Assembly: GCF_003412455.1 (NCBI RefSeq)
Contig: NZ_QTJU01000008.1
Location: forward strand, 124,001 to 188,000
DNA from: Deminuibacter soli
Lineage (GTDB): Bacteria > Bacteroidota > Bacteroidia > Chitinophagales > Chitinophagaceae
Reading direction: 5' to 3'
Length of the DNA: 64,000 nt
Shown: one piece after another, positions 35,064 to 43,786 of the stretch
How the letters are laid out: each line of letters opens with the position of its first letter
Position numbering within the stretch: the stretch's first letter is position 1
The notes under the pieces: generated by a model
Told to the model about the DNA's origin: nothing
Database searches by the model: none
Seen by the model: only the letters and a program-made list of their open reading frames with translations
Translations under genes and position numbers: made by a program

Positions 35064-37481
35064 TCAGCGCAGTAAAGCCACAACTACGCTCGCAAGCGAT
35101 ATAATTATGCCGGAAAAGCCCACTATTTCGCCGGTAGATAATCCCCGTCTTGTTTTCGATTTGGGAACAATTATCTCCGATCCTGGTTCGGGTTTGGGAC
35201 TGCTTCTGAAAATAAATCCATGCGATGTACGTGCCTTGCCATTGGCAAGCAGGATATACGTTTTTTTCTTCCGTGCATCATCGGTATAACCCCCTGCAGC
35301 CCGTATATAATCATCCATGGAATAATCGGGGTTATAAGGCAATTGCGTAGGCGATAATACTTCACCCGTTATATGCACCTGCGCATCCTGCTTGGGCACA
35401 AACAGTTCATCACCCTGCTGCAACATCAGGTCATCGTCCTGACCGGGATGCGCCACAATATGTTTCAGATTTAACGGAATCTGGTCATACGCCCTCGTAA
35501 CCGACGCCGCAACAGCACCCGAGGTGTCTTTCAGTGATTGCTCAATTTTTATCGCCTTCTCCTGCTTTATTTCACTGGTTGTAGTTACCGGCCGCAGGCG
35601 TTTGAGATAGGCACCTTCTGCATATGCAAAGGGTGCAAAACCACCCGCCCTTTTCATCAGGCTGCTGATGCGTTCATCTGCTTTTTCAATTACATACGGA
35701 CCAGGAAACTGTACCTCCCCTGTAGCTGTTGCAACACCCACTTTGCGGTAGCCGGGTTTGCGGCGTATGGTTACCACATCAAAAGGTTTCAGCCGCAGGT
35801 TGGCAGAGCCAACGGCAAGATCGTCACCGCTGCTTATTTCCATTACCTGGCTTATCTGTATATCTGAATCGCGCAGGTTGCTTCGTTTGATAATACGCCC
35901 TATTTCTATGGTCTGCGCCAATGCAGCATCCGTAAAACCACCTGCCTGTATAATCAGGTCTTTCAGCGAAATACTGTCCACATAAGGAAAATCACCGGGA
36001 TGCCGTATTTCACCTTGTATGGTTACCACAAAGCTGTCGCGCAAATCATTTACCGAACTTATCAGCACTTTATCTTCCCGCTGTAAAGCCATATCAGCAA
36101 CTGAACCGTTTGCCAGCACAGCTTTTACATCGAAGGGAATCATCATCTGCGTTAAATCTTCCTGCCTGCGTATCAGCTGCCCGCGTATTACATAAGCATC
36201 TTCCCTTAACCCGTATGCTTTCCTGATTAAACCAGCCAGTGTTAAGCCCTGCACCAGCTCATAGGCACCTGGCCTGTACACTGCCCCTTCTATGCTAACC
36301 CTGTTGCTGAAGCGACTGAGTATTTTACCTACCGTAAACACATCGCCCGATTGGGGCATGTATGCGGTGTATGCTGTTTCATACACATCGTGCATGGCAC
36401 GCTCCACCCCATTCAGCTGCACTACACTAATGTAAGCCCTGAATGCACTGTCGCTGAAACCTGCAGCAAAATCAATCAAATCGTTCAGGTGCTCACCCGG
36501 CAGCATTTCATAAATACCGGGACGTTTTACTTCACCGTTCACACAAACACGTGTGCGGTAAACCGGTATGCGGATTACATCATTGTCTTCAAGATGAATA
36601 TTATCAGACTGGTCTCCTTTCAGCAAAAAACGATACAGGTCTATCAAATGAAAAACCTTGTTATTGCGCAGCAGTTCTATTTCCCGGTAACTGCCGTTGC
36701 CGGCAGGCCCGCCCGCCGCATACAAGGCGTTAAATGCCGTACTTAACGACGATACGGTATAAGTTCCCGGCTTAAACGCACCAACAATGGTTACATGAAT
36801 ACTTTTGATTTTACTGAGACTTACCGACAGGCTGGAGCTGCCTGATTTAAGGGTAGGATAAGCCGTACTGCCCATACGCTGCCTGATGAGCTGCGTAGCC
36901 GCTTCAACCGTTTGCCCGGCCACCTGTACCATGCCTACATTGGGAATATAAACACCACCTTCAGGCGATACCTGCAACTTGTAATTGGCTTCCTGCGTTC
37001 CGTAAATGGTAACCTGCAGTCCATCGGTTACACCCAGTATATAATTCAAGGGGGTAGCCATATTCATATCCGGTTCAAAACTGAGGCTGTGCGAGCTGAA
37101 TAAGTCTGCACCAAATACCTGTGGCCCTTCCTTTACTTCCTTGCGTGATAGGGATGTTTTTTTGAGCATATTATCCTGCATAGATGAATCCCTGGTACGT
37201 GTGCCGGTATACCGGTCACCTGCAGTAGCCAGCTGCCGGAGGCGTGCTTTTAACTTGTCCAGTTCGGTCTGCGGCATCCCGCGCGATGCCATCATTCCCA
37301 GCCCCTGTTCTTCTGTAAAACCCGATGCCACAAACTTCTGGTGGTATTGCATTATTTGTTCATCAGTGAGCTGGTCTACCTCAATCTGGCTGAGGTCAGT
37401 GTTTTTTACGATTTCCTGGGCGTACGTATAGCAATACAATAGCACTGCCAATAGCACCAAAAACAGTTTCGGTTGCATCAT
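35064..37481 (-). CDS. Wza-like polysaccharide export protein with SLBB domains, copy 3
   Basis: The 805-residue protein has a signal peptide at about 1-22 ('MQPKLFLVLLAVLLYCYTYA'). It is closely parallel to copy 2: the helical N-domain 'DLSQIEVDQLTDEQIMQYHQ', the export domain 'YILGVTDGLQVTIYG' with 'EGGVYIPNVGMVQVAG', then SLBB units ('GEVKRPGIYEM', 'GAVYRPGAYEL', 'GEIRHPGDFPY', 'GEVLSPTQLPY') and a final hydrophobic helix. The usual 'GPGD' of the export domain is changed to 'GVTD' here, unlike copies 1 and 2. No wzz gene accompanies it. It heads its operon, with a possible -7 box at 37620-37627. Confidence 0.92.
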   Translation of the reverse strand: MMQPKLFLVLLAVLLYCYTYAQEIVKNTDLSQIEVDQLTDEQIMQYHQKFVASGFTEEQGLGMMASRGMPQTELDKLKARLRQLATAGDRYTGTRTRDSSMQDNMLKKTSLSRKEVKEGPQVFGADLFSSHSLSFEPDMNMATPLNYILGVTDGLQVTIYGTQEANYKLQVSPEGGVYIPNVGMVQVAGQTVEAATQLIRQRMGSTAYPTLKSGSSSLSVSLSKIKSIHVTIVGAFKPGTYTVSSLSTAFNALYAAGGPAGNGSYREIELLRNNKVFHLIDLYRFLLKGDQSDNIHLEDNDVIRIPVYRTRVCVNGEVKRPGIYEMLPGEHLNDLIDFAAGFSDSAFRAYISVVQLNGVERAMHDVYETAYTAYMPQSGDVFTVGKILSRFSNRVSIEGAVYRPGAYELVQGLTLAGLIRKAYGLREDAYVIRGQLIRRQEDLTQMMIPFDVKAVLANGSVADMALQREDKVLISSVNDLRDSFVVTIQGEIRHPGDFPYVDSISLKDLIIQAGGFTDAALAQTIEIGRIIKRSNLRDSDIQISQVMEISSGDDLAVGSANLRLKPFDVVTIRRKPGYRKVGVATATGEVQFPGPYVIEKADERISSLMKRAGGFAPFAYAEGAYLKRLRPVTTTSEIKQEKAIKIEQSLKDTSGAVAASVTRAYDQIPLNLKHIVAHPGQDDDLMLQQGDELFVPKQDAQVHITGEVLSPTQLPYNPDYSMDDYIRAAGGYTDDARKKKTYILLANGKARTSHGFIFRSSPKPEPGSEIIVPKSKTRRGLSTGEIVGFSGIIISLASVVVALLR

Positions 37482-37619
37482 ACAATGAGGTGTGTTATAG
37501 CATTCAGCTCAAAACGGGGGGATGATCCTATAAGATTTTTGTAAGGATTGGCGGCGGTTTTTAAGAGGATAAGGTGGCTGGCTTAGAACTGTCTGAGGGG
37601 GATAATTACGTGCTCTGGA

Positions 37620-37627
37620 CAAATATA
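37620..37627 (-). promoter_or_regulatory. Possible -7 promoter element for wza copy 3
   Basis: TATATTTG on the minus strand matches the Bacteroidota -7 consensus (TAnnTTTG). It would give a leader of about 130 nt before the start at 37481. No TTTG stands at the expected -33 distance, so the call is tentative. The rest of the 37482-37728 gap shows nothing else clear. Confidence 0.35.
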
Positions 37628-37728
37628 TATTTTATTTATCGCCGCCTGCATATCAGGAAAAACTTAATTGTAATTTTATTTTTTACCTTTTGCCGGTACA
37701 AACCCCTACAATACAAAATATTGCAAGC

Positions 37729-38883
37729 ATGAGCAATGCCCGCTATTACTCCCTCGATGTGTTCCGTGGCGCTACGGTAGCCCTAATGATACTTGTAAAC
37801 AACCCTGGCTCGTGGAATGCCATTTATACCCCGCTGGAACATGCTCCCTGGCATGGATGCACCCTTACCGACCTGGTTTTCCCGTTTTTCCTGTTCGCAG
37901 TAGGTAATGCCCTCGCTTTTGTGATGCCCCGCTTTGAGCAGGCCGGCACCGCGGCATTCCTGAAAAAGGTGATCCGCAGAACAGTACTCATTTTTGCGAT
38001 CGGACTTTTTTTAAACTGGATGCCTTTTGTGAAATGGGATGGCGACATGCTTGTAGGCAAGCCCTGGCACAATGTGCGCATACTGGGTGTGCTGCAGCGT
38101 ATTTCACTCTGTTATTTCCTCGGCTCCTGCCTTATTTATTTCTTTAAAACCAGGGGGGCGTTTGTTATCAGTGTAACGCTGCTGCTGTTGTACTGGTTTC
38201 TTTGCTGGTGGCTGGGCACACCGGGCAGCCCTTACAGCCTTAACGGCTTTTTCGGCACCTCGTTTGATCTTGCCATACTGGGCGAAAGTCATATGTACCA
38301 CGGTGAGGGTATTGCTTTTGACCCTGAAGGGCTCGCCAGTACACTGCCTGCCATTACACAGGTGGTGTTTGGTTATTTTGTAGGGCAGTATATTCAGCAA
38401 AAAGGCAAAACGTACGAGATGCTCTCGAACCTTTATGTAGCAGGCGCCATGCTGCTGCTGGCGGGCTACTGGTGGGATATGAACTTCCCGCTCAACAAAA
38501 AAATATGGACCAGCAGTTTTGTTATACACACCACAGGCATGGCCATGCTTTGTCTTGCCACGTTAATTTACCTCATCGAGTTTAAGCAGGCGCAGGGCAA
38601 ATGGAGCCGTGTATTTGATGTATTCGGAAAAAACCCCTTATTCATTTTTGTACTGAGCGGCTTCCTGCCACGCCTGCTCGGCCTCATCCGCATACCTGCC
38701 GGCATAGCGCCCGATGGCAAGCCTTTGTACAACTCGCCATTCAGCTGGTTCTACGAGCATGTATGCAAAAACATCTCCGCCGATCCCCGCAACGGCTCAC
38801 TGCTGTATGCTATTATACTCGTAACCTTCTATTGGTTTATTGGCTATGTGCTGGATAAAAAGAAAATTTATATCAAGGTGTAA
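37729..38883 (+). CDS. Heparan-alpha-glucosaminide N-acetyltransferase-like membrane acyltransferase (DUF5009/NagX type)
   Basis: ATG 37729 gives 384 residues beginning 'MSNARYYSLDVFRGATVAL'; a TTG upstream at 37690 adds 13 unremarkable residues. About ten membrane helices are visible. The 'PLEHAPWHGCTLTDLVFPFF' segment carries the His (residue 38) that corresponds to the acetyl-accepting His of HGSNAT-type enzymes. Such proteins pass acetyl groups from cytoplasmic acetyl-CoA to amino sugars across the membrane. In Bacteroidota they are usually associated with GlcNAc or glycan use. Here it stands alone on the + strand next to the glycan genes. Confidence 0.82.
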   Translation: MSNARYYSLDVFRGATVALMILVNNPGSWNAIYTPLEHAPWHGCTLTDLVFPFFLFAVGNALAFVMPRFEQAGTAAFLKKVIRRTVLIFAIGLFLNWMPFVKWDGDMLVGKPWHNVRILGVLQRISLCYFLGSCLIYFFKTRGAFVISVTLLLLYWFLCWWLGTPGSPYSLNGFFGTSFDLAILGESHMYHGEGIAFDPEGLASTLPAITQVVFGYFVGQYIQQKGKTYEMLSNLYVAGAMLLLAGYWWDMNFPLNKKIWTSSFVIHTTGMAMLCLATLIYLIEFKQAQGKWSRVFDVFGKNPLFIFVLSGFLPRLLGLIRIPAGIAPDGKPLYNSPFSWFYEHVCKNISADPRNGSLLYAIILVTFYWFIGYVLDKKKIYIKV

Positions 38884-38894
38884 AGTTGTATTTT

Positions 38895-38923
38895 AACCGC
38901 AACGTGCGCCAAGATTTTACGCA
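38895..38923 (+). repeat. Left inverted-repeat arm flanking the GxxExxY gene
   Basis: The 29-nt sequence running from AACCGCAA to AAGATTTTACGCA matches, in inverted orientation, 26 of 29 positions of 39351-39379. It lies 11 nt after the acyltransferase stop and 21 nt before the GxxExxY start codon. Confidence 0.75.
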
Positions 38924-38944
38924 AAGGACGCAAAAAAGCTAACC

Positions 38945-39334
38945 ATGAACATCCAACTAAACGAAAATGACCTGGCCGCCAGGGTAATTGGCAAAGCCAT
39001 TCATGTACACAAAGAATTGGGGCCTGGCTTATTAGAAAACGCCTATAAGGAATGCCTCTATTATTCAATTCTGAAAGATGGATTATTCGCAACAAAGGAA
39101 CAGGCTATGCCCCTGATCTTTGAAGAAGTAAAACTCGATTGTGGATACCGGATGGACATTATAGTTGAGAATAAATTGGTATTGGAAATAAAAAGTGTTG
39201 ACACGCTCAATGATATTCACCTGGCGCAAACACTTACCTATCTTAAATTGGGCAACTACAAGCTAGGTCTCCTGATCAATTTCAATGTGCTACTGTTGAA
39301 ATCCGGCATTAGAAGAGTAGTCAATAACCTTTAA
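38945..39334 (+). CDS. GxxExxY family protein (PD-(D/E)xK nuclease-like)
   Basis: The 129-residue protein contains the name-giving motif G28-L-L-E31-N-A-Y34 within 'KELGPGLLENAYKECLYY'. A nuclease-like core follows: D71 in 'YRMDIIVENK' and E81-x-K83 in 'LVLEIKSVD', then 'HLAQTLTYLKLGNYKLGLLI'. This arrangement resembles the PD-(D/E)xK fold, but a biochemical function for the family is not established. The gene is bracketed by inverted repeats (38895-38923 and 39351-39379), and the unit inserts between two unrelated genes without disturbing either. A partial copy of the repeat lies at 48843-48871. Confidence 0.88.
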   Translation: MNIQLNENDLAARVIGKAIHVHKELGPGLLENAYKECLYYSILKDGLFATKEQAMPLIFEEVKLDCGYRMDIIVENKLVLEIKSVDTLNDIHLAQTLTYLKLGNYKLGLLINFNVLLLKSGIRRVVNNL

Positions 39335-39350
39335 AAAGCTCAGTGATCTC

Positions 39351-39379
39351 TGCGTAAAATCTTAGCGCCCTTTGCGGTT
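39351..39379 (-). repeat. Right inverted-repeat arm flanking the GxxExxY gene
   Basis: TGCGTAAAATCTTAGCGCCC followed by TTTGCGGTT is the inverted partner of 38895-38923, with 26 of 29 positions identical. It lies 16 nt after the GxxExxY stop and 10 nt before the end of the nucleotidyltransferase gene. The same sequence with 25 of 29 matches recurs at 48843-48871. Confidence 0.75.
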
Positions 39380-39389
39380 TAAAAAAGCG

Positions 39390-40106
39390 CTACGCAAACA
39401 ACACCTCAGCCTTCGCTACACTCTCCGGCTTGCCTACATCTATAAACCTGCTTCCCGAATGGTCAAAAGCCAGTATGGCGTTGTCCGCAGCCAGCGACAG
39501 GTACACATCCACCATCGAAAACTTGCCTGTTTGCGCAATCATTGGCAACAGCCTGCTGTTAATCACATGCAAACCACTGAAAGCCTTCTGCTGCAACTGC
39601 TCCGATACACGTACTATCTTCCGCTCACCGGTAGTCACATTCTCCCAGCCGCACAGCTGCTGCGCTTCATTAAACAAAAAATAACGCGAACTGCTGCGGT
39701 TACTCGTGGCCAGTGTAGCCAGCGCCTTGGTATGCTCGTGTAATGCAATCATCGCATGCAGGTCAAGGTCGGTTAAAATATCGGCATTGAGCACCACAAA
39801 GTCCTCACCCGGTGCAAAAAAGCCGGCCGCCTTTTTCAGTCCACCGCCGGTTTCAAGCAGGGCGCCGGTTTCGTCGGAGATAGTAATATGGCTGCCCCAG
39901 CCTTTGGCTGCATCAATGGCCTGCAGCACCTGGTCTGCAAAATGATGCACATTGATAATAAGATCACTGATACCGTACTGCTGCAGGTATTGCACATTGC
40001 GCTGCAGCAGGCTTTTCCCGTTTACCAGCGCCAGCGCCTTGGGGTGATGGTTTGTCCACGGCTTTAAACGGCTGCCGATACCGGCAGCAAATATCATTGC
40101 TTTCAT
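39390..40106 (-). CDS. Sugar-1-phosphate nucleotidyltransferase (MurU-like)
   Basis: This 238-residue enzyme starts 'MKAMIFAAGIGSRLKPWTNH', the nucleotidyltransferase signature (G-x-G-x-R-x-K/P), followed by 'HPKALALVNGKSLLQRNV', the metal-binding 'VVLNADILTDLD' near residue 105 and 'SRFIDVGKPES' near the end. It is shorter than RfbA or GalU, as MurU-like and mannose-1-phosphate guanylyltransferase-like enzymes are. It is 46 nt downstream of the kinase-RapZ gene on the same strand. The AmgK/MurU pair of Pseudomonas (MurNAc/GlcNAc 1-kinase plus uridylyltransferase, cell-wall recycling) is the best model, but the substrate is inferred. Confidence 0.82.
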   Translation of the reverse strand: MKAMIFAAGIGSRLKPWTNHHPKALALVNGKSLLQRNVQYLQQYGISDLIINVHHFADQVLQAIDAAKGWGSHITISDETGALLETGGGLKKAAGFFAPGEDFVVLNADILTDLDLHAMIALHEHTKALATLATSNRSSSRYFLFNEAQQLCGWENVTTGERKIVRVSEQLQQKAFSGLHVINSRLLPMIAQTGKFSMVDVYLSLAADNAILAFDHSGSRFIDVGKPESVAKAEVLFA

Positions 40107-40152
40107 CTGTTCAGTTTTTTGGATGCGCTGCGCGCAGAGATGGACTTACACA

Positions 40153-41613
40153 CTACAATTCACTGCCTGCACCGCCTACCCAGTTCTTACTGTTGGTATG
40201 CTCCAGCACTACTTTCACCTTGTATTTATTGCGCAGGTGACGGGCCGTTTGCTCTGCTGCAAACACACTCCTGTGCTGGCCGCCGGTACAGCCGAAGTTA
40301 ATCATCAGGCTGTCAAAACCACGGCGGATATAATCTTCCACGTTTATATCAACAATATCAAATACGCTGTTCAAAAACTCGTTCATGCGGGTGCGTTGTT
40401 CCAGGAAATCCTGCACAGGCTTGTCCTGGCCGCTCAGTGGTTTGTATTCATCAAAACGGCCGGGGTTTAAAATACCCCTGCAGTCAAACACAAAACCGCC
40501 GCCGTTTGCAGAAGTATCGGCCGGTATGCCCTTTTTGTACGAGAAGCTGTTCACCTTTACCACCAGCGGCGTGTTTTCATCTGCCACAGTTGTTTCAAAC
40601 CGGCTGATGATATCTTCCTGTACAATGGTGCGCAGCACTTTGTCAAATACCGGCAGGGTAATGCCAATGCGTTTGTTTTCTACAAACCATTTCAGGTTAC
40701 GCAGCGCCAGCGGAATACTGGCAAGAAAATGCGCTTTCCTTTCAAACAGCCCCCTGAACCCGTAAGCACCCAACACCTGCAGCAGGCGTATCAGCACGTA
40801 GCCGTTGTATTGACTAACAAAGCTCACCCGGTCAACCGGGTTTTCCAGTAAGGTATCCAGCTCATCCATGTAATAATCAAGCAGGCTGGTTTTCCATTCA
40901 TCACTCAGCTCTGCCTTGGCCTGCCATAACAGCGATGCAACATCATACTGCAATGCACCCTGCATACCACCCTGGTAATCGATAAAATACACCTCATCGT
41001 TGTTTACAATAATGTTGCGGCTCTGGAAGTCGCGGAACATAAAGTATTTGTATTCGGTGCGGGTAAGGTAGGTGCTGAGAGCCTCGAAATCGTCCAGCAT
41101 GCCTTGCTTGTCGTATGGCAGTTTCAGCGTGTCGAGGAAATAGTATTTGCAGTACAGCAGATCGCTCATAATGGCTTGCTTGCCAAATTCGCGGGCTGTG
41201 AGTGTGTAGTTGTAATCAAGCCCGGCATGCCCCTTTATCTGCAGCCTGGCCAGCTGTGCAAGGCTTTTTTTAAACAGTCCGTAAGTATAGTCATTGTGAC
41301 CATATTGCTCCAGTTTGTTCAGCAGCGATTCGGTGCCAAGGTCTTCCTGGATGTATAGATCCTGCGCTTCGTTACAGGCAAATATCCTGGGTACCGGCAA
41401 CTGGTGCAGTCCAAAGTGATTGCTGTAGTAAATAAACGTGTTGTTCTCTTTTACATTCAGGTTATAGGTGGCAATAAAGGTGTCGCCCGCTGTTGTATAA
41501 ATGCGGAAATAAATGCGGTCACTGCCCGATTGGGGCAGCTTTTCTATTCTTTGTATTGCTGCGTTGCTGAAAGACGGAAACAATTCCCTGATAGCTTCAA
41601 TAACCTGCTCCAT
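40153..41613 (-). CDS. Fusion of an aminoglycoside-phosphotransferase-fold sugar kinase and a RapZ C-terminal domain
   Basis: ATG 41613 starts 486 residues. Residues 1-330 form an APH/AmgK-like kinase: 'QSGSDRIYFRIYT' in the N-lobe, 'YIQEDLGTESLL' in the hinge, and the catalytic 'MFRDFQSRNIIVNNDEVYFI' followed by the metal-binding 'DYQGG'. Residues 347-470 match the RapZ C-terminal domain ('FDCRGILNPGR', 'LMINFGCTGGQHRSVFAAEQ' at about 437-456, 'EHTNSKNW'). The RapZ P-loop domain is absent. In enteric bacteria this RapZ domain binds glucosamine-6-phosphate. The following MurU-like gene makes amino-sugar salvage with product sensing a reasonable, untested, hypothesis. Confidence 0.85.
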   Translation of the reverse strand: MEQVIEAIRELFPSFSNAAIQRIEKLPQSGSDRIYFRIYTTAGDTFIATYNLNVKENNTFIYYSNHFGLHQLPVPRIFACNEAQDLYIQEDLGTESLLNKLEQYGHNDYTYGLFKKSLAQLARLQIKGHAGLDYNYTLTAREFGKQAIMSDLLYCKYYFLDTLKLPYDKQGMLDDFEALSTYLTRTEYKYFMFRDFQSRNIIVNNDEVYFIDYQGGMQGALQYDVASLLWQAKAELSDEWKTSLLDYYMDELDTLLENPVDRVSFVSQYNGYVLIRLLQVLGAYGFRGLFERKAHFLASIPLALRNLKWFVENKRIGITLPVFDKVLRTIVQEDIISRFETTVADENTPLVVKVNSFSYKKGIPADTSANGGGFVFDCRGILNPGRFDEYKPLSGQDKPVQDFLEQRTRMNEFLNSVFDIVDINVEDYIRRGFDSLMINFGCTGGQHRSVFAAEQTARHLRNKYKVKVVLEHTNSKNWVGGAGSEL

Positions 41614-41731
41614 GCAAAAGATTTCGGGTAAAAATAAAGGATTACGTGCCAAAATAATTGTAAAACAACCGTTTCAGCAAAGGTTGAGCCTTTATTTTAT
41701 CATTAGGCGCGAAACGCGGGCACCACGCAGC

Positions 41732-42325
41732 TTACAGCAGCTCAAACAGCTCCTGCTGAATAGAATGCGTTTTGTCCTCCGCGTACCAGCTGTGTATCTT
41801 ATCTGCGATAATTTCAAACGGAGCCTGGCTTTCACGCAGGTCGTCATAAATTTCCTGTAAAGCTACCGGGCGCGGACCCCAGTTAAACAGCTCGCGGTTG
41901 TGGTTGCGGCAGTATACAATAAGCTTGGGAATGCTGCGGCTCTTGCCGTATTGCAGGTAACAATCCATGATATCCGGATTCTCATCGCGCAGCAGCAGTT
42001 TGAAGGTAATATTCGGGTTCAGCTGGGCAATCGCATGCATTACGGGTATGCTTTGAGCAGCATCGCCGCACCAGCCTTCGGTAAGTACGTACCAGGTTTG
42101 CGGACCGGTAATGGCCGCTATCTTTTCTTTGATTTCAGGAACAATCGCCACCGTCTGCATTACATTCTGCATACGGCCGATGTTTAAGCGGGCATGCTCC
42201 GTTAACTCGGGCGATTGGTAGGCGCCCGTAGTTTTGCCCTCTGTTAACAGCTGGTTCAGTAAGGTTAGGTAGGAATGATAGGTCAGTGCTTTTTCATCGA
42301 ACTTAGCAGAAATCGTTTTTTCCAT
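41732..42325 (-). CDS. Thioredoxin-family protein with a single-cysteine WCGD motif
   Basis: This 197-residue protein has a helical N-terminal part (about 1-75) and a thioredoxin-like domain ('TWYVLTEGWCGDAAQSIPVM', then 'FKLLLRDENPDIMDCYL' and 'RSIPKLIVYC' with the cis-Pro). The active site reads W85-C86-G-D, so the second Cys of CxxC is replaced; a disulfide reductase cycle is therefore unlikely unless a partner supplies the Cys. It has no signal peptide and should be cytoplasmic. Its operon context is weak; a -7-like box lies just upstream. Confidence 0.85.
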   Translation of the reverse strand: MEKTISAKFDEKALTYHSYLTLLNQLLTEGKTTGAYQSPELTEHARLNIGRMQNVMQTVAIVPEIKEKIAAITGPQTWYVLTEGWCGDAAQSIPVMHAIAQLNPNITFKLLLRDENPDIMDCYLQYGKSRSIPKLIVYCRNHNRELFNWGPRPVALQEIYDDLRESQAPFEIIADKIHSWYAEDKTHSIQQELFELL

Positions 42326-42342
42326 GTTTCATTGTTGCAACA

Positions 42343-42350
42343 CAAATCTA
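42343..42350 (-). promoter_or_regulatory. Possible -7 promoter element for the thioredoxin-like gene
   Basis: TAGATTTG on the minus strand fits TAnnTTTG and lies 18 nt before the start codon. The leader would be only about a dozen nucleotides. The expected -33 TTTG is missing, so confidence is low. Confidence 0.35.
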
Positions 42351-42488
42351 GTTATTTCAGCCTATCTCCCGGCATATCATTACATTAACTTTTACTAAAT
42401 ATTAAGCGTATTTACATTGAAAATGATCAATTTAGATATAGTCTTTTTATGAGCTGGCGTTTTAGCCCGCGAATGCTAATTTTACAGC

Positions 42489-43523
42489 ATGTCCAATCCC
42501 AATTTACAGAATGAAAAGGCGCAATTGAGTGCTTCTGAGAAGGAGTTCGAGAACAATATACGCCCGAAAGAGATCGATGATTTTTCAGGACAGTCGCAAT
42601 TAATTGAAAACCTGACCATATTTATACGCGCTGCCAAAATGCGTGGCGAAGCCCTGGATCATGTGCTGTTTCACGGCCCTCCCGGATTGGGTAAAACCAC
42701 CCTCAGCCGCATTGTGGCCAATGAACTGGGGGTAAATATCAAGGAAACATCCGGACCGGTAATTGAAAAACCCGGCGACCTGGCTGGTTTGCTTACCGGG
42801 CTTGAGCCGAATGATGTATTGTTTATCGATGAAATTCACCGCCTCAGCACCGTGGTGGAGGAATATATGTATGCCGCTATGGAAGATTTCCGCATCGATA
42901 TCATGATCGACAGCGGCCCCAATGCGCGCAGCATACAAATTAACCTCAACCCCTTTACGCTCATCGGCGCCACCACCCGCAGCGGTTTGCTCACAGCGCC
43001 CCTGCTGTCGCGCTTTGGCATTAAATCGCGCCTCGAATACTATCATGCAGAAACCCTGCGTAAAATCATTGAACGCAGCGCAGCCATACTCAATACCAGC
43101 ATCAGCTCAGATGCGGCCTTTGAAATAGCCCGCCGCAGCCGCGGTACACCCCGTATTGCCAACGGACTGCTGCGCCGTGTGCGCGACTTTGCCCAGGTGC
43201 TGAACGATGGCACCATCGACCTCGGCATTACCCAGCATGGCCTAAAAGCCCTGAATGTAGATGAGCACGGCCTCGATGAAATGGACAACCGTATTCTCAA
43301 TGCCATTATCGAAAAGTTCAGGGGCGGCCCCGTAGGCATCACCACCATTGCCACCGCCGTAGGCGAAGAGCCCGGCACCCTAGAAGAAGTATATGAACCC
43401 TTCCTGATACAGGAGGGCTTCCTGCAACGCACCCCGCGCGGCAGGGAAGTAACGCGCAAAGCCTACGACCATCTCGGTAAAAAACCGCTGGGTGGCACAC
43501 CCGATTTGTTTGGCGGCGTTTAG
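42489..43523 (+). CDS. ruvB: Holliday junction branch-migration helicase RuvB
   Basis: The full-length 344-residue AAA+ motor shows Walker A '[19 protein letters not shown]', Walker B '[20 protein letters not shown]', the sensor segment '[20 protein letters not shown]', sensor 2 '[20 protein letters not shown]', and the C-terminal winged helix ('[20 protein letters not shown]', '[18 protein letters not shown]'). With RuvA and RuvC it moves and resolves Holliday junctions. It is a stand-alone housekeeping gene here, divergent from the thioredoxin-like gene and followed by an intrinsic terminator. Confidence 0.98.
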   Translation: MSNPNLQNEKAQLSASEKEFENNIRPKEIDDFSGQSQLIENLTIFIRAAKMRGEALDHVLFHGPPGLGKTTLSRIVANELGVNIKETSGPVIEKPGDLAGLLTGLEPNDVLFIDEIHRLSTVVEEYMYAAMEDFRIDIMIDSGPNARSIQINLNPFTLIGATTRSGLLTAPLLSRFGIKSRLEYYHAETLRKIIERSAAILNTSISSDAAFEIARRSRGTPRIANGLLRRVRDFAQVLNDGTIDLGITQHGLKALNVDEHGLDEMDNRILNAIIEKFRGGPVGITTIATAVGEEPGTLEEVYEPFLIQEGFLQRTPRGREVTRKAYDHLGKKPLGGTPDLFGGV

Positions 43524-43740
43524 TCAAAGGCCCATTGCCACCGGCATACGCAAAATGATCACTGCAAAGAACCGGGGAGAATAAAATTTCCCCGGGGTAG
43601 CCGATGCGTCCTGCCTGCGGCTGTGCCTTCACAGCCGCAAGTTTGAAGCATGCCGGTGGAGACACCGGCATGGGCAGCGCAGGTAAATCAGGCTCGCTCA
43701 GATCACTCACGACTCACGCCTGACGGCATGTTCCAAACAA

Positions 43741-43768
43741 AAAAGCTGGCCCAATGGGCCAGCCTTTT
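43741..43768. terminator. Bidirectional intrinsic terminator between ruvB and the response regulator
   Basis: GCTGGCCC (43745-43752) and GGGCCAGC (43756-43763) form a perfect 8-bp GC-rich stem with a 3-nt loop, preceded by AAAA and followed by CTTTT. It lies between convergent genes and can work in both directions. Confidence 0.75.
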
Positions 43769-43786
43769 ACCTACACCACACACCAA

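Noticed and set aside
37620-37650. Full promoter for wza copy 3
   Set aside because: The -7 box is perfect, but no TTTG is found at the expected -33 spacing; only the -7 element is reported, with low confidence.
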